From positions 62,001 to 126,000 of the forward strand of contig NZ_QXQB01000007.1 in NCBI RefSeq assembly GCF_003605435.1: a stretch of 64,000 nt of DNA, in the 5' to 3' direction. Under the pieces are notes generated by a model. It ran no database searches. It was not told the origin of the DNA and saw only the letters and a program-made list of their open reading frames with translations. A program made the position numbers and the translations under genes. Below, piece by piece: positions 8,380 through 17,100 of the stretch; within the stretch, counting starts at the first letter, position 1, and each line of letters begins with the position of its first letter. The DNA comes from Paenibacillus pinisoli. Its GTDB lineage: Bacteria; Bacillota; Bacilli; Paenibacillales; Paenibacillaceae.

Positions 8380-8559
8380 TATGGTTCCAACGAACTTAGG
8401 CACCATTTAGATTTGCTTGAAAAATTAAGAGTTTCCCGAGCTTTGTTTTAGCATAAATCTTTGATCCTAGTAGATTGGATTGAAAGAAACGTACCAGGGT
8501 ATTTGATAGAGAAAGGTCTTTGGGGGAACTTTACATCAGTCAAGCGAGAATTATTGTAG
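8380..8559 (+). pseudogene. Interrupted reading frame, family unknown
   Basis: Between stops at 8374 and 8557 one frame reads 'YGSNELRHHLDLLEKLRVS', an internal TAG, then 'LVDWIERNVPGYLIEKGLWG' and 'SVKRELL'. Amino acid composition and helix pattern look like real protein, but there is no start codon with a ribosome binding site and the TAG splits it. I cannot name the family. Confidence 0.3.
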
Positions 8560-8723
8560 AGTGATGAGAAGATTTTGATTTTCGGCATAAATGGGTGAGT
8601 GAACGAAATGATTTAAGTGTGATCTCGAAACGAATAATTTCATAACTTATCATGAGCCATCCGCTTAGGATGGCCCTAACTTAACCAACTGCCGGAATAG
8701 TAATAATTATCTGCAGATGAAAA

Positions 8724-8757
8724 AATACGGATACCCCAAGGGTACCCGTATTTTTTT
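8724..8757 (-). terminator. Terminator of the peptide/exporter operon
   Basis: Near-perfect stem ATACGG(A)TACCC / GGGTACCCGTAT with A-run on one side and T-run on the other, so it can act on both strands. It lies about 16 bp beyond the stop of the four-cysteine peptide gene. Confidence 0.8.
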
Positions 8758-8772
8758 AAAATAATTCCAGTA

Positions 8773-8871
8773 TTATTGGCAGCAACCGACTTGGTACCAT
8801 GTCACGCCGTTGTTATCCGACTTGTACGCTGCTCTGGATGCTGGGCAAGCTCCGAATGCACATTTGTACAT
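8773..8871 (-). CDS. 32-residue four-cysteine peptide, candidate secreted peptide or leaderless bacteriocin precursor
   Basis: ATG at 8871-8869 is preceded by AAAGGAGGTG (plus-strand 8879-8888) at ideal spacing, and the frame ends in TAA at 8773-8775. The product starts 'MYKCAFGACPASRAAYKS' and ends 'WYQVGCCQ'; cysteines are Cys4, Cys9, Cys30 and Cys31. It has no signal sequence and no double-glycine leader. It is the last gene of an operon with a MauE-like protein, a MauD-like thioredoxin and an ABC exporter (30 bp after the exporter stop), and is closed by a terminator. I infer an exported peptide with two disulfides; a bacteriocin or signal is likely, but no named family is recognised. The missing leader fits the exporter's lack of a C39 peptidase domain. 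Confidence 0.72.
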   Translation of the reverse strand: MYKCAFGACPASRAAYKSDNNGVTWYQVGCCQ

Positions 8872-8901
8872 AGATTTCACCTCCTTTCATAAGGCAGATG
8901 A

Positions 8902-10734
8902 CTATTGATACCACTCCGCTTGGGTGCGGAACATGCCTGCATACTCCCCGTCTAATGCCATTAACTCGTCATGGCTTCCCTGCTCAACCAGCCGGCCGTC
9001 CTTCAGGACGAGAATTCGGTCAGCCGCCCGGCAAATGCCGAGTCGATGCGAAATGAAGAAAGTGGTTTTACCTTTGGTTAACTGAGCAATATGCTCGAAT
9101 AGTTGCGCTTCCGCCATCGGATCCAAGGCCGAGGTTGGCTCGTCCAGCACTATAATATCAGAGTCGCGGAAAAAAGCCCGGCTAATCGCGATCTTCTGCC
9201 ATTGTCCATGGGACAACTCATGCCCGCCAAAAAATTTATGCCCCAGCTCGGTATCAAATCCTTCCGATAGCTCATGGAAGAAATCGTCTACGCCCGATTT
9301 TGCGGCTGCTGCTTGCAGCCGGGCCTCCTCTTGCATCCATTCCACATGGCCTACCCCGATGTTCTCGCGCAGTGTAAGTTGATATTGCGCAAAATCTTGA
9401 AAAATAGCGGTTACGCGCTCACGGAATTCATTCGTATCCATTTGATCCAGCGGAATACCGTTGTAGGTTATCGTGCCAGCGGTGGGCTGGTAGAGCCCAA
9501 GCAAGCATTTGGCAAGGGTGCTTTTCCCCGCACCATTCTCGCCCACGATCGCTATTTTCTCTCCCATGCTGACCTCGAACGAAATATCGCGCAGAATCGT
9601 TCTTCCGTTGGTTGGATAAACGAATTCGAGATTTTTCACCGATATGCCATGCTCCAGAGAGGCGGGTAACGGTAACTTAGGTGTGTCGTCTGACTCCTCC
9701 TCTTTCATCGCAAGGAAGCGGAACAAATCGGTTGTATATAAGGCTTGCTCATAGATTCCAGCGATGTACACGGCCATCGTTTTCAAATTCGTTTGAACGG
9801 AGAATATGGTTTGGATCAATGCTACAAAGCTAGCAATGGTCATGGCCCCGGCAGCAGCCAAGGTGAGCAAGAAACCGCTGATCAGCGTCACCATGACAAG
9901 CAGAAACCCATTAACCGCAACCTTGAAAATGGACATTTTCCGTTCCAGATCGATCTGCTCTTGGCCATTCTGCCTGGTGTACTTTCGCCATTGCTGAATG
10001 AAATAATCGGCTAAGCCAAAGATACGGACTTCCTTGGCCCATTCCCGTTCGGTTAGCAACGAGGAGAAATAGATCGATCTTCTTCGGAACGGCGTTTGAT
10101 TCACGAACTGGGATACCTTAAAGCCGCTCTCCTTGATGTCTATATATAAGGATGGGACGATCAACAGCAGAATTCCGAACGCCAGCAGCCAGTGAAAGCC
10201 CAGCAATACAATGACGAAGCCGGCAATGGTAATCAGGTTTTTGGCAATCTGCAGAAAGGACTGAAAAAATTGCATCCCCCGGTACTCTAAGCCCGTTGAA
10301 ACTCTTTGCAGCAGATCATAAAATTCATGGTTTTCAAAATGAAGCAGAGATAGCCGTGAAGATTTCTGATTCACTTCTTGGCCGAAATGCAGCAAGGCGG
10401 CCAGCTTTATTTTGTTCACCAGGAAATCTACATACACTTCCAGCGCCAATTGCAATAAGAACAGAAGCAGCTGGTACAGCAGAATGGTGAAGGCAGGTCC
10501 AAATTGCGATGACCCGTCTTGAATCACTCGCTCGGTTCGATGCACCAATTCAATCGTTACATAGACTTGCAGCACGGGAATGATCGCGGTAGAAATCTGG
10601 GCAGCGCTTAAAAAGGTCATCTTGGCCGGAGTCAGCTTGAACAATATGCGAATCATGCGGACCATCATCTGCAGCGTTAATCGGGTTTGCTCCGCAATAC
10701 TCTTCAAGGAAGCAGCCTTAAGAAGATTTACCAT
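8902..10734 (-). CDS. Peptide-exporter type ABC transporter (fused permease-ATPase, NisT-like)
   Basis: 610 residues: six-helix exporter membrane domain (about 25-330) fused to an ATPase. Walker A 'GENGAGKST' near residue 390, Q-loop 'FQDFAQYQLTLRENIG', a variant signature 'LSHGQWQKIAISRAFF' (His instead of the first Gly of SGGQ), Walker B 'DIIVLDEPTSALD', H-loop 'FFISHRLG'. The 'GQWQKIA.SRAF' form is typical of lantibiotic exporters such as NisT. No C39 peptidase domain precedes the membrane part. It overlaps the thioredoxin-like gene by 7 bp and is followed by the four-cysteine peptide gene, its probable substrate. Confidence 0.9.
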   Translation of the reverse strand: MVNLLKAASLKSIAEQTRLTLQMMVRMIRILFKLTPAKMTFLSAAQISTAIIPVLQVYVTIELVHRTERVIQDGSSQFGPAFTILLYQLLLFLLQLALEVYVDFLVNKIKLAALLHFGQEVNQKSSRLSLLHFENHEFYDLLQRVSTGLEYRGMQFFQSFLQIAKNLITIAGFVIVLLGFHWLLAFGILLLIVPSLYIDIKESGFKVSQFVNQTPFRRRSIYFSSLLTEREWAKEVRIFGLADYFIQQWRKYTRQNGQEQIDLERKMSIFKVAVNGFLLVMVTLISGFLLTLAAAGAMTIASFVALIQTIFSVQTNLKTMAVYIAGIYEQALYTTDLFRFLAMKEEESDDTPKLPLPASLEHGISVKNLEFVYPTNGRTILRDISFEVSMGEKIAIVGENGAGKSTLAKCLLGLYQPTAGTITYNGIPLDQMDTNEFRERVTAIFQDFAQYQLTLRENIGVGHVEWMQEEARLQAAAAKSGVDDFFHELSEGFDTELGHKFFGGHELSHGQWQKIAISRAFFRDSDIIVLDEPTSALDPMAEAQLFEHIAQLTKGKTTFFISHRLGICRAADRILVLKDGRLVEQGSHDELMALDGEYAGMFRTQAEWYQ

Positions 10735-11300
10735 GCTCTTTTTAAGCGGACCTCATGATCTGCAAGGGTTGAAGCCATAAGGTCGAAATCATTTTCTTTA
10801 TTCAGATGGCTTTTGGAACAAACAAGCCCGTCTTGGTTAACTGCATAGCCAAATGGGAAAAACTTGGTTTGGAAAAAGTCCGTATCCTCAGGAGTACATG
10901 CGAGAACAGGAAGATCAAAGGGATATTTATCAACCGTTTGCTGAATTTGTTCTTCCTGATCCGTGAACAACAGAATATAGATCGAAACGTGCGGATTCCG
11001 TTGATGGAATCGGAGCAAGCTCGGATACATCGCTTCACAGGAGCCGCATGCAGTCATCGAACAGATAATCAGCGAGTTTCGAAAATCAGGTACGGCTCCA
11101 CCCAGCGTTAATCGGCCGTCATTCGGAAAGGGCGCTCCTGTCGGCAAGCCTAAGCCTTCCAATTCATCCGAATCACTCTGTAAATGGGTGTCTTGCTGCA
11201 GGCTAGCCGGTTTTCTTTTTAAGAGATGGATGCAAGCAACCGTTAAGAGGATGACCAACGCCCATAATATGACATACGAGACATAGAATATAGCTGACAC
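10728..11300 (-). CDS. MauD/TlpA-like thioredoxin-fold protein
   Basis: 190 residues: one N-terminal membrane anchor (about residues 4-26), then a thioredoxin fold with the redox motif Cys85-Gly-Ser-Cys88 in 'IICSMTACGSCEAMYP', and an Asp/Pro-rich linker. Family members (MauD, ResA/TlpA) sit on the outer face of the membrane and exchange disulfides with partners. Overlap with the exporter gene and a 13-bp gap from the MauE-like gene show one operon. MauD-MauE pairs form or shuffle disulfides in small exported Cys-rich proteins, which fits the four-cysteine peptide here. Confidence 0.82.
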   Translation of the reverse strand: MSAIFYVSYVILWALVILLTVACIHLLKRKPASLQQDTHLQSDSDELEGLGLPTGAPFPNDGRLTLGGAVPDFRNSLIICSMTACGSCEAMYPSLLRFHQRNPHVSIYILLFTDQEEQIQQTVDKYPFDLPVLACTPEDTDFFQTKFFPFGYAVNQDGLVCSKSHLNKENDFDLMASTLADHEVRLKRAW

Positions 11301-11313
11301 GATAAGCCCTCCT

Positions 11314-11835
11314 TTAATCCGTCTGTGATTGTGAAATAGCGTTCAGAACAAATGGAACAATGAAATATAGGCCCAAAATGCCGGTCCACGAAAGCAAATA
11401 CAGAACCAATTCCTCTAGCTTTATGGCCGTAAAGGAAACAGGCTGATTGGCAATCGTAATGTAGCTGTTCATAACGATTAATAGGGCAATCCTCAGTATC
11501 GTGCTCCGCCCGAGATAATCGTCCCGCAGCTTCCCAAAGCAGTTGCATTGGATTCGCTCTTTCTTTAGCAAAGCTACAAGAATAGCATAAATAAACGCTC
11601 CGATTAAGCCGAATGCAAGGGTTTGTCCTAGCCATACGGTTGCGCTGGATACCAATAAAACGGCGGTCAGCATCTCGAGCAAAGGAACCAGCCAAGCGCC
11701 TGCGGAACCCAGCGGCTTAGGTATACCGAGAGCCACAAGCGTGCTTCTCAAAGAGGACGGAGAATACAATTTCAGCAAGCCAGATAGACCGAAAATAATA
11801 GCCAGACCGATTTGAATAAAGCTTGGAATGCTCAT
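11314..11835 (-). CDS. MauE/DoxX-like redox-associated membrane protein
   Basis: 173 residues with four to five hydrophobic segments and the MauE hallmark 'CNCFG' (Cys97, Cys99) after the third. The family is thought to relay electrons to or from membrane thioredoxins such as MauD. The start ATG at 11835 has GGGAGG seven to eight bases upstream. First gene of the redox-exporter-peptide operon; a promoter is visible at 11866-11894. Confidence 0.85.
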   Translation of the reverse strand: MSIPSFIQIGLAIIFGLSGLLKLYSPSSLRSTLVALGIPKPLGSAGAWLVPLLEMLTAVLLVSSATVWLGQTLAFGLIGAFIYAILVALLKKERIQCNCFGKLRDDYLGRSTILRIALLIVMNSYITIANQPVSFTAIKLEELVLYLLSWTGILGLYFIVPFVLNAISQSQTD

Positions 11836-11865
11836 CTCAACCTCCCTGGTAGCTATCTTGAGAAT

Positions 11866-11894
11866 ATTGTAATTATTGGGCTATCCCATCACAA
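11866..11894 (-). promoter_or_regulatory. SigA-type promoter of the peptide-export operon
   Basis: On the minus strand TTGTGA (-35, 11894-11889), 17-bp spacer, TACAAT (-10, 11871-11866), about 30 bp before the mauE-like ATG. Confidence 0.55.
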
Positions 11895-12034
11895 TGTCGT
11901 CTATTACTCTAGTTATGTGCAGAATTACTATAAAATGCGCTTTCAATTCCATGTATGAGTATGCGATGTTCGTAACGAAAGAGCGATTAGCAGGCGGAGA
12001 AGAGCATGGAAGAGGCAGCAGCCAGATTTAAACT

Positions 12035-12073
12035 CAAAAGGGGCTCAGCATGCTTTAGGCTGCTGAGCCCCGT
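12035..12073 (-). terminator. Terminator of the twin P-loop ATPase gene
   Basis: Stem GGGGCTCAGCA/TGCTGAGCCCC with 10-base loop; read on the minus strand it is followed by TTTTGAGTTT. Confidence 0.75.
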
Positions 12074-12094
12074 AAAGTGTTTGGAGTTAAAGCA

Positions 12095-13204
12095 TTATTT
12101 TGAAAGCTGAATGGAGCCGATCCGTTCATTCAATTCGGACTGTAATTGCTGCCGGAACTTCTCTACGATCGAAAAATCCGTGGCCGCAATATAGTAGGCC
12201 TTAATTTGAGAATCGATGGCTTCGGCCTCCGCCAGATGGGAGGTGGCCTCTTTCATTTTTGCCGAATAACGTGCTTTAATACCGGCGATTTCGGCAGCAT
12301 GGGCTTCATCTGTTCCAGGGGCTATAGTCCGTGTATACATATCCAGGATCTCATCCCCGTCCCGATCCGGAAAGTATTCATGCGGAGCGGTACTGTCGAA
12401 GATAGCTGTCCCAAGCTTCGGGAATATCAGCATATCCAGACTGTTCGGATCAAAGCCGCAATGGAACACTTGCACTTCGATTCCGTTCGTCTCGGCAGCG
12501 GAGGCAAGCTTTTTCAGCAGAGTTGATTTGCCAGAGCCCGCCCTTCCTTTGATGAAGATCCGTCTGTCCAGGTTAGCGGTCAAGCTTTGAATAAAGTCGA
12601 ATGCACCTCTTGGAGTCGCAGCTCCGAAAAACAAGTGATGCGAGACCGTTGGCGTATCGTTTTCATGGCCGGCGTATAATGCTTGAGTCAAATCCAGCGC
12701 AAGCTGGTCGGCCTTCGCGAAGTCCATGTTATCGATATAAAATTTTTCCCACTCGTCATGGATCCGCAATGCCGTTGCGAACGTTTCATACGCTTCTGAA
12801 TAGGCTCTCTCAAGCTTGTCACGAAGATCTTCTATTGCTATGTTGTGTTCCGGCAGAATAAGGCTGTTATTAAATGCATCGCCGAAAGGGACAGAGACGA
12901 TTTCACCAGCCCGGATATCCGCAATCTCCTTGCAGGCTCGCCCGTCGACAATACCAACCTTCAATTCCGTAACAATGATGCCATCCAGCTCGTCGGGACG
13001 GAGAGGGGAGTGGAAGCATTGCACATGCAAGCCTTTATCCAGCAGGCTATCCGCCAAGCCCCTTATGACTGTCGATTTCCCTGTACCTTGAGGCCCTATA
13101 AGGACGAATATTTTGTCCAGCCCATCAAATGCGGATGTATACAAGAAATGAGCTCCGTGCGCAGTGTTGCCGCGGGCAAAATAGTGAGATGATTTTACTG
13201 CCAA
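12095..13204 (-). CDS. Tandem P-loop ATPase of unknown function
   Basis: 369 residues from a TTG start with AAAGGAG nine bases upstream (a longer frame reaches 13252 without such a site). Two Walker A motifs are present, 'GPQGTGKST' near residue 38 and 'GRAGSGKST' near 220. Each is followed by a similar block (VQ-x-FH, then a proline and 'LD', then a hydrophobic strand ending in Asp), so the protein is an internal duplication of a small NTPase domain. It resembles Bacillus and Paenibacillus proteins annotated only as ATPase or nucleotide kinase. Cytoplasmic, monocistronic, no pathway evident. Confidence 0.78.
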   Translation of the reverse strand: MAVKSSHYFARGNTAHGAHFLYTSAFDGLDKIFVLIGPQGTGKSTVIRGLADSLLDKGLHVQCFHSPLRPDELDGIIVTELKVGIVDGRACKEIADIRAGEIVSVPFGDAFNNSLILPEHNIAIEDLRDKLERAYSEAYETFATALRIHDEWEKFYIDNMDFAKADQLALDLTQALYAGHENDTPTVSHHLFFGAATPRGAFDFIQSLTANLDRRIFIKGRAGSGKSTLLKKLASAAETNGIEVQVFHCGFDPNSLDMLIFPKLGTAIFDSTAPHEYFPDRDGDEILDMYTRTIAPGTDEAHAAEIAGIKARYSAKMKEATSHLAEAEAIDSQIKAYYIAATDFSIVEKFRQQLQSELNERIGSIQLSK

Positions 13205-13506
13205 CTTGAAACACTCCTTTGTGCTTATTCCGATTCCCAACAGAATAAGCATGATTGGGATAAATGCCTATTCTTTTGTATATTCCGCATTATAAAAAGT
13301 GGTGTTCGCCCTCGCCCATGTTTTTCGCTATTTGTGTTGCAGGAAAACACTATAACACTTGCCAATTATTCATTATAATAGAGTGAATTAAGTGACGGAA
13401 TGATAGTTGCTACCCTCTTTTTATTTGTACCTCCTCGCTGCTCCAAACGAGTAAAGTTGCCTATTAAGATTTCAAGATTAATTACAATTGAGAAACTAGG
13501 TGAAAA
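13205..13506. other. Intergenic region between divergent genes
   Basis: About 300 AT-rich bases between the ATPase (minus) and the GGDEF protein (plus). Several -10-like boxes (for example TATAAT near 13374) occur but no confident promoter pair, small gene or structured RNA was identified. Confidence 0.4.
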
Positions 13507-15636
13507 ATGAAAATGTTGCTGGAGGAGTTAGACAAAGAACTGGGCAAGCTGAAGGATGATGAGAATTACATTATTAAAATATGTGAAAAGTTAAGAGGAA
13601 CGGATTCTAAGGCTGCATTAGAAGCCTACGAAGCAGCCACTCAATTTGTAAGAGAACATCATATGTTAACCTGTGCTTACCCGTGGATTCTTTATAATAA
13701 AGGCTGGGTATACTTTGATTCCACGGACTTTAAAACGGCGACTGCTCTTTATGAAGAGGCTTATCATATTTTTAAAGAAAATAACAATATCGATGGACAA
13801 TTAGCGACCAGCAGCGCTTTTGTAAGCGGTTATTCGGTACAACAAAAGCTTTCCCAAGCCATAGAGCATGGTATGGAAGGGATAGAGCTTGCAGAAAAAG
13901 TAGGCAACTATGAGCGGCTGACCCAAATTAAAGGGAACCTTGCAGCGCTGTATATGGAAATCGATGAGTATGAAAAGGCCAAAGAGCTATTAGATCAGAT
14001 TGTGAACATACCTCGTGTCTATAGTAATGCTTTTCAAGTGGCTTGTTACACCAATCAAGCCGAATGCTGCAACCATTTGGGCGATCCAGAGCAGGCTATC
14101 GTGTACATCACGAAGGCGCTTGAGTTGGCTGAAGAATACATTCCCAAAATGGTGCCCAATGTGTTAAAAGAAATGGCTCATATTTACGCGACTAAAGGGT
14201 GCTATGGTACAGCAGAGGAATATTTCGTCAAGAGTGTCGAAATGGCGAAAGCGGGAGGAGCGCAGCTGTATCTTCAAGATGCGCTAATGTACTGGGCAGA
14301 GCTGGATCTGGTGCAAGGCCGATATAAGGAGACGGTTGATAAGCTGCAGCGAGTAGAGAAAGGGATAGAAAAGGCCAAATCAACAAGGAATTTAAATAAA
14401 GTGTATTTGAATTTGGGCAAGGGCTATAAAGGGCTGGGGAATTATGAGCAAGCCTATGCTTATTTAGAAAAACATATGGCATTAGAAAAACAAATGCAGG
14501 CTATTCGCAGTGCTGAGAGTATGGAGATGCTGAATCGAAAAAGAGAAGAGGAAGAGGGGAAGAACTACAAGTTTCTCTACACTCAAACGGAAGCTTTGAA
14601 TGGTGTGGGACAGAAGATCCTGTCTAACTTGGACAAGGAAAGTATCTTTAGTATTGTTGCCAAGGAAATACAGGATTTGATCCAAGCGGATATTATTCAA
14701 ATTGGCATTTATAACGAAGAAGAAGGGATCCTTCACAATGAGTTGTCTATCGAAAAGGGGCAACGGTTGGTCGTAGGGCCTAAGTCGATATTAGATGATA
14801 GCTTCTGGGCATATAGCGTCAAGCACAAGCAGGATATCCTTATTAAGGACACGGAGAAGGAATACAGCCGTTATTTTGAAGACTTTAAGGAATACTTAGA
14901 GAAGATCAGAAAGAAGAAGGAGTATGTCGTAGAGACAGTACCTTACTCTCTTATATTCGTACCTATTATTATGAAGGAGAAGGTAGTTGGGGTGATAAGC
15001 ACTCAAGCTTATAAGAAAGATTCTTTTAACTTAAAAGACTTGAGTACATTGAAGACCCTGTCCAATTATTTGGCGATTGGATTAGAGAATGCCCGACTGT
15101 ATATGAAAGTTGAATATGCATCCAAGTATGATGCCTTAACCAAAGTCTTTAATCGGAAAGAGTTGTTCGAAGGAACAATCCAAATGTATGAGCAGCTGAA
15201 AGAAAGCAATAACGCCAATAGAACGCTATGCATCCTGATGATTGATGTGGATAATTTCAAGAGAATCAATGATGTTTACGGGCACCAGGAAGGAGATAGG
15301 GTGCTGGAGCGTGTGGCAGATCTGATTCAAGCTAGTATAGGAGAAAAGGATAGGGTAGGCAGATATGGCGGGGAAGAGTTTATGGTGGGAATCCCTGATG
15401 AAACATTAGAGCAATGTATGCAGAAAGCAGAGAAAATTCGGATAAATGTGGAGAAGGCCGTAATAACCTCAGCTTTAGGGACATCCATTCCTATTACCGT
15501 GAGTATAGGGGGAGCCAACCTGCATACAGAGGGGCATACCTTAGAGCAAATGATTAATTATGCGGATAAAGAATTATTCAAAGCCAAACACTCAGGAAAG
15601 AATATCGTATGTGTATACCATCAAGGTTTTCTATAA
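13507..15636 (+). CDS. TPR-GAF-GGDEF diguanylate cyclase
   Basis: 709 residues without membrane segments. Residues 1-330 are tetratricopeptide-like helical hairpins, about 350-535 form a GAF domain, and about 545-705 a GGDEF domain with 'LMIDVDNFKRINDVYGHQEGD' (split metal-binding Asp region) and the active-site variant 'RYGGEEF'. It should make cyclic di-GMP from two GTP in the cytoplasm, with the TPR and GAF parts sensing a partner or ligand. The inhibitory I-site Arg of RxxD is Gly here ('GEKD'), so product inhibition through that site is unlikely. The TPR region resembles Rap/PlcR-type peptide sensors only in general fold. A terminator follows directly. Confidence 0.9.
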   Translation: MKMLLEELDKELGKLKDDENYIIKICEKLRGTDSKAALEAYEAATQFVREHHMLTCAYPWILYNKGWVYFDSTDFKTATALYEEAYHIFKENNNIDGQLATSSAFVSGYSVQQKLSQAIEHGMEGIELAEKVGNYERLTQIKGNLAALYMEIDEYEKAKELLDQIVNIPRVYSNAFQVACYTNQAECCNHLGDPEQAIVYITKALELAEEYIPKMVPNVLKEMAHIYATKGCYGTAEEYFVKSVEMAKAGGAQLYLQDALMYWAELDLVQGRYKETVDKLQRVEKGIEKAKSTRNLNKVYLNLGKGYKGLGNYEQAYAYLEKHMALEKQMQAIRSAESMEMLNRKREEEEGKNYKFLYTQTEALNGVGQKILSNLDKESIFSIVAKEIQDLIQADIIQIGIYNEEEGILHNELSIEKGQRLVVGPKSILDDSFWAYSVKHKQDILIKDTEKEYSRYFEDFKEYLEKIRKKKEYVVETVPYSLIFVPIIMKEKVVGVISTQAYKKDSFNLKDLSTLKTLSNYLAIGLENARLYMKVEYASKYDALTKVFNRKELFEGTIQMYEQLKESNNANRTLCILMIDVDNFKRINDVYGHQEGDRVLERVADLIQASIGEKDRVGRYGGEEFMVGIPDETLEQCMQKAEKIRINVEKAVITSALGTSIPITVSIGGANLHTEGHTLEQMINYADKELFKAKHSGKNIVCVYHQGFL

Positions 15637-15637
15637 A

Positions 15638-15690
15638 ACGAAGAGCCACCAATACCTTTTCAGAAGGATATTGGTGGCTTTCGTTTATCT
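15638..15690. terminator. Bidirectional terminator
   Basis: Long stem built from GAGCCACCAATA and TATTGGTGGCTTTC around an 11-base loop, flanked by A- and T-rich ends, between convergent GGDEF (plus) and MATE (minus) genes. Confidence 0.75.
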
Positions 15691-15722
15691 GGATTCCTCC
15701 GCCGGAGGGATGGGAGCAACAT

Positions 15723-17081
15723 TTAGGCCAGTAATTCTGCAGCAGGCTGCAATTTGTTCCGCAGAGCATACAGCATGACGGCACCAACAAGGAATGCGAC
15801 GGCATCCGCAATGACGAGCGACCAGATTACCCCGTGAAAGCCGTTCATGCGATCGGCGATAAACAACACAGGAATCAGAGTCATTCCTTGAATAATGGAC
15901 ATCATAAATGCGGCGGTTCCTTGCCCTGTTGCTTGGAAGATCCCGACAAACAATGTCGTCAATCCTGTAATGAACAAGGATAAGAACGTCACATGCAGAA
16001 TATAGCTGCCCATTTCAATTAATTGCGGGTCGGCTGTAAACAGACCAATCAAATGGTCGGAAATCAAATAGACGATAATGCCGAACACGACTGCTAATGC
16101 CAAAATCGCTTTGATCGTAAATCCAATGGTATTTTTCATGCGCAATTTATTAGCTGTAAAAGAGAAAGCGATCAACGGCACGACGCCCTCGCACAAGCCC
16201 ATTAGAATAAACTCTGGGAATTGCAGCAAACGCGATGAAATTCCGTAAGCCGCTACGGCCTGATCCCCATATTCAACAAGAAAATGGTTGAGGATGAGCG
16301 ACATGGCACCCAAGAAGACACTCATGACAAAGACGGGAACGCCGATTTTGAAGACATTGGCCAGGATGTCCTTGGTTGCCTTGAACCACTTGATGGAGAC
16401 GGTTAAGAACTGGCTTTTGTGTCTCATATGGAAGGCGTAGAACATACTCGCAACCAGGTTAGCAATGACTGTGGCGGACGCAACGCCGATTATGCTCCAA
16501 TGGAAGACGAAGATGACAAGCGCATCGAGAATAATATTTACGACAACGCTGAGGATCATACCAGTCATCGACGTGATTGCGGAACCCTCCGAACGAACGA
16601 TATTCTCCAGCGTGAAGAACAATACGACGAATGGCGAGCCCAAAAGCATAACCATGACATAGTCCTTCGTGAAGCCGAAGGAGTCAGGCGTTGCCCCCAG
16701 CCCATGAACGATCGGATCGATCAACGGGAGGCCGACGGCGATCACGATAAGACCGAGAACCAGACTGCTGTAAAAGGCGAAGGATGACACATGCCTCACA
16801 TCGTCGTATTTTTTCTCTCCTAGCAACCGGGAGATGAACGTACCGCTGCCTATGCCAATCAAATTGCCAAGCGCCATAATGATGGCGAATAACGGCAAAG
16901 TGAGTGCTAGTGCGGTTAACATAGCAGTATTGTGGAGCGTACCGAGAAAATAGGCATTCAAGATGGCGTAGACCACACTCATCGACGTGCCTAACATCAT
17001 TGGAATTGCGAAGTGAGCTACGGCTTTTGCGACCGGCGCTTTTTCAAAGTAATGAAGGTTTTCTGCATCCATGCGGGTCAC
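15723..17081 (-). CDS. MATE family efflux transporter
   Basis: 452 residues with twelve hydrophobic segments in two homologous halves, starting 'FEKAPVAKAVAHFAIPMMLG', the usual entry of bacterial MATE/NorM-like pumps. It should export drugs or dyes in exchange for Na+ or H+. The gene is divergent from a TetR regulator at 17202; its promoter (TTTACA at 17163-17158, 17-bp spacer, TATCAT at 17140-17135 on the minus strand) is followed by two TAACA-C/G-TGTTA operators, so repression by that regulator is likely. Confidence 0.9.
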   Translation of the reverse strand: MTRMDAENLHYFEKAPVAKAVAHFAIPMMLGTSMSVVYAILNAYFLGTLHNTAMLTALALTLPLFAIIMALGNLIGIGSGTFISRLLGEKKYDDVRHVSSFAFYSSLVLGLIVIAVGLPLIDPIVHGLGATPDSFGFTKDYVMVMLLGSPFVVLFFTLENIVRSEGSAITSMTGMILSVVVNIILDALVIFVFHWSIIGVASATVIANLVASMFYAFHMRHKSQFLTVSIKWFKATKDILANVFKIGVPVFVMSVFLGAMSLILNHFLVEYGDQAVAAYGISSRLLQFPEFILMGLCEGVVPLIAFSFTANKLRMKNTIGFTIKAILALAVVFGIIVYLISDHLIGLFTADPQLIEMGSYILHVTFLSLFITGLTTLFVGIFQATGQGTAAFMMSIIQGMTLIPVLFIADRMNGFHGVIWSLVIADAVAFLVGAVMLYALRNKLQPAAELLA

Positions 17082-17100
17082 TTCTTTCTTTTATTGTTTA

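Larger units (their letters stand above)
8200..8772. other. Gene-free AT-rich stretch with a decayed reading frame
   Basis: No intact gene is seen in these roughly 570 bases. A frame on the plus strand (8380-8559) is protein-like but interrupted, a stem GCCATCC/GGATGGC lies at 8656-8674 without T-run, and a strong terminator lies at 8724-8757. The stretch separates two minus-strand operons and marks a sharp change in base composition. Confidence 0.5.
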
